In this document: positions 63,287 through 64,000 of the stretch, in pieces
Numbering within the stretch: position 1 is the stretch's first letter
Layout: every line of letters begins with the position of its first letter
Assembly (NCBI GenBank): GCA_900468535.1
Contig: UBTY01000040.1
Location: forward strand, 49,195 to 113,194
DNA length: 64,000 nucleotides
Direction of reading: 5' to 3'
Source of the DNA: Hyphomicrobiales bacterium
Lineage (GTDB): Bacteria; Pseudomonadota; Alphaproteobacteria; Rhizobiales; Rhizobiaceae
Notes under the pieces: generated by a model
Databases searched by the model: none
The model's input: the letters and a program-made list of their open reading frames with translations, nothing else
Told to the model about the DNA's origin: nothing
Program-made: the position numbers and the translations under genes

Positions 63287-64000
63287 TCAGGGGGTGATTG
63301 TGAATGCGTCGCTCTCGCCCGGGGCGAGTTCCAGCGGCCAGATCGTATTTTGCGCGCCCTTTGGGTAAAGAGCGGAATAGGCGGGCATCGTCGCAAGAAG
63401 TGTCTCGGCGAGCTTGGTACCGAGGTCGCGAAGCGACAGGCGGAAGCAAGTGAGCGTCGGCTGCAGGAACCTGGCGCGAGGCTCCTCGCGAAAACCAATC
63501 ACGGCGAGATCCCGGCCGGGAACGACCCCCGCCTCGACCATTCGTCGATAGAGCCCGATAGCCATCAATTCGTAGATCAGGATGATCGCTGTTGGCCGGT
63601 CCTTGAGTTGCAGCAATTCCGTACCGGCCTGATAGCCGCCCTGCTCGCTGGACTTCACGCGAATAATCAGGCTCGGATCGAACTCGAGACCGTCCCGTTC
63701 CAGCGCCTGCCGGTAGGCATCCACGAAGACATAGCCGAGGTTGATGTCGGTGGAAGGGGCGGCAATGGCGATCCGGCGGTGACCCTTGGCGACGAGGCGC
63801 TCCACGGCACAGGCCGCCACACCCTCGAAATCCAGGTCGATCCAGGGATAATTGCCGCCGGACGAACTGCGTCCGAGAGCCACGAACGGAATCTTTGCCT
63901 TCGAGAGGAAATCGATACGCTTGTCGATGCGCTGCGTTGCCGAGATGATCATGGCATCGACGACGCGGCGGGCGACCATGCGCTTCAGATACTCATGCGG
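63287..64000 (-). CDS. LacI-family transcriptional regulator, 5' end outside window
   Basis: The frame runs open to base 64000; an internal ATG at 63979 is not the true start. The visible 237 residues are the periplasmic-binding-like ligand domain of a LacI/GalR regulator: FVALGRSSSGGNYPWIDLDFEGVAACAVERLVAKGHRRIAI and DLAVIGFREEPRARFLQPTLTCFRLSLRDLG (in parts). The HTH and hinge lie beyond the window. It probably represses the sugar operon via the operators at 61844-61878, and is co-transcribed with the glycerate-kinase-like gene. Confidence 0.85.
   Translation of the reverse strand, partial: PHEYLKRMVARRVVDAMIISATQRIDKRIDFLSKAKIPFVALGRSSSGGNYPWIDLDFEGVAACAVERLVAKGHRRIAIAAPSTDINLGYVFVDAYRQALERDGLEFDPSLIIRVKSSEQGGYQAGTELLQLKDRPTAIILIYELMAIGLYRRMVEAGVVPGRDLAVIGFREEPRARFLQPTLTCFRLSLRDLGTKLAETLLATMPAYSALYPKGAQNTIWPLELAPGESDAFTITP

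Overview
The window looks like a large replicon (chromosome, chromid or megaplasmid) of an alphaproteobacterium in the Rhizobiaceae (Rhizobium, Agrobacterium, Ensifer or a close relative). The evidence is the GC-rich codon use, the rhizobial arrangement pcaQ divergent from pcaDCHGB followed by a PcaQ-type ABC importer, a RIME1-like intergenic repeat at 50730-50830, and the many ABC importers and class III nucleotide cyclases. No rRNA, tRNA, CRISPR array, insertion sequence or integrase was seen. Both ends cut through genes: a DUF1275 protein on the left and a LacI-type regulator on the right.

Left part (about 1.3-16.2 kb): catabolism of 4-hydroxybenzoate through protocatechuate. It holds an IclR-type regulator, an AraC-type PobR divergent from pobA, the LysR regulator pcaQ, the operon pcaDCHGB, and a five-gene branched-chain-amino-acid-type ABC importer that matches the PcaQ-controlled protocatechuate transporter pcaMNVWX. 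The regions upstream of pcaD and of the transporter share a two-part element: ATAACC-N4-half-site, then a 15-base box exactly 33 bases downstream. A heme-binding class III adenylate cyclase and a lipocalin-like protein lie between pobA and pcaQ.

Middle part (about 16.5-40.2 kb): an unusual island mixing cyclic-nucleotide signalling with cell-surface carbohydrate genes. It contains a metallo-beta-lactamase-fold hydrolase, a polysaccharide-deacetylase-like protein, four glycosyltransferases, an FkbM methyltransferase translationally coupled to a membrane cyclase with a 2Fe-2S domain, a second small methyltransferase, a DUF3095 cyclase-like protein, a UDP-sugar dehydrogenase, a soluble cyclase lacking the purine-specifying lysine, a complete oligopeptide-type ABC importer, a 904-residue ABC-exporter-like protein whose nucleotide-binding site is destroyed, and a stand-alone cyclic-nucleotide-binding protein. 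This is the strongest candidate for an undescribed system: cNMP-controlled synthesis or export of a surface glycan.

Right part: an MHS-type transporter; the quinol oxidase operon cyoABCD with SURF1; a FAD/NAD(P)-binding protein; a heterodimeric ABC exporter with complementary degenerate and canonical ATP sites, its genes separated by the RIME1-like repeat; an aldo/keto reductase; a Tat-exported glycoside-hydrolase-like protein; and a LacI-controlled sugar or polyol operon (Gfo/Idh/MocA oxidoreductase, TIM-barrel isomerase, binding protein, two permeases, ATPase). That operon's promoter carries two palindromic operators around -35/-10. A glycerate-2-kinase-family gene and the LacI regulator close the window.
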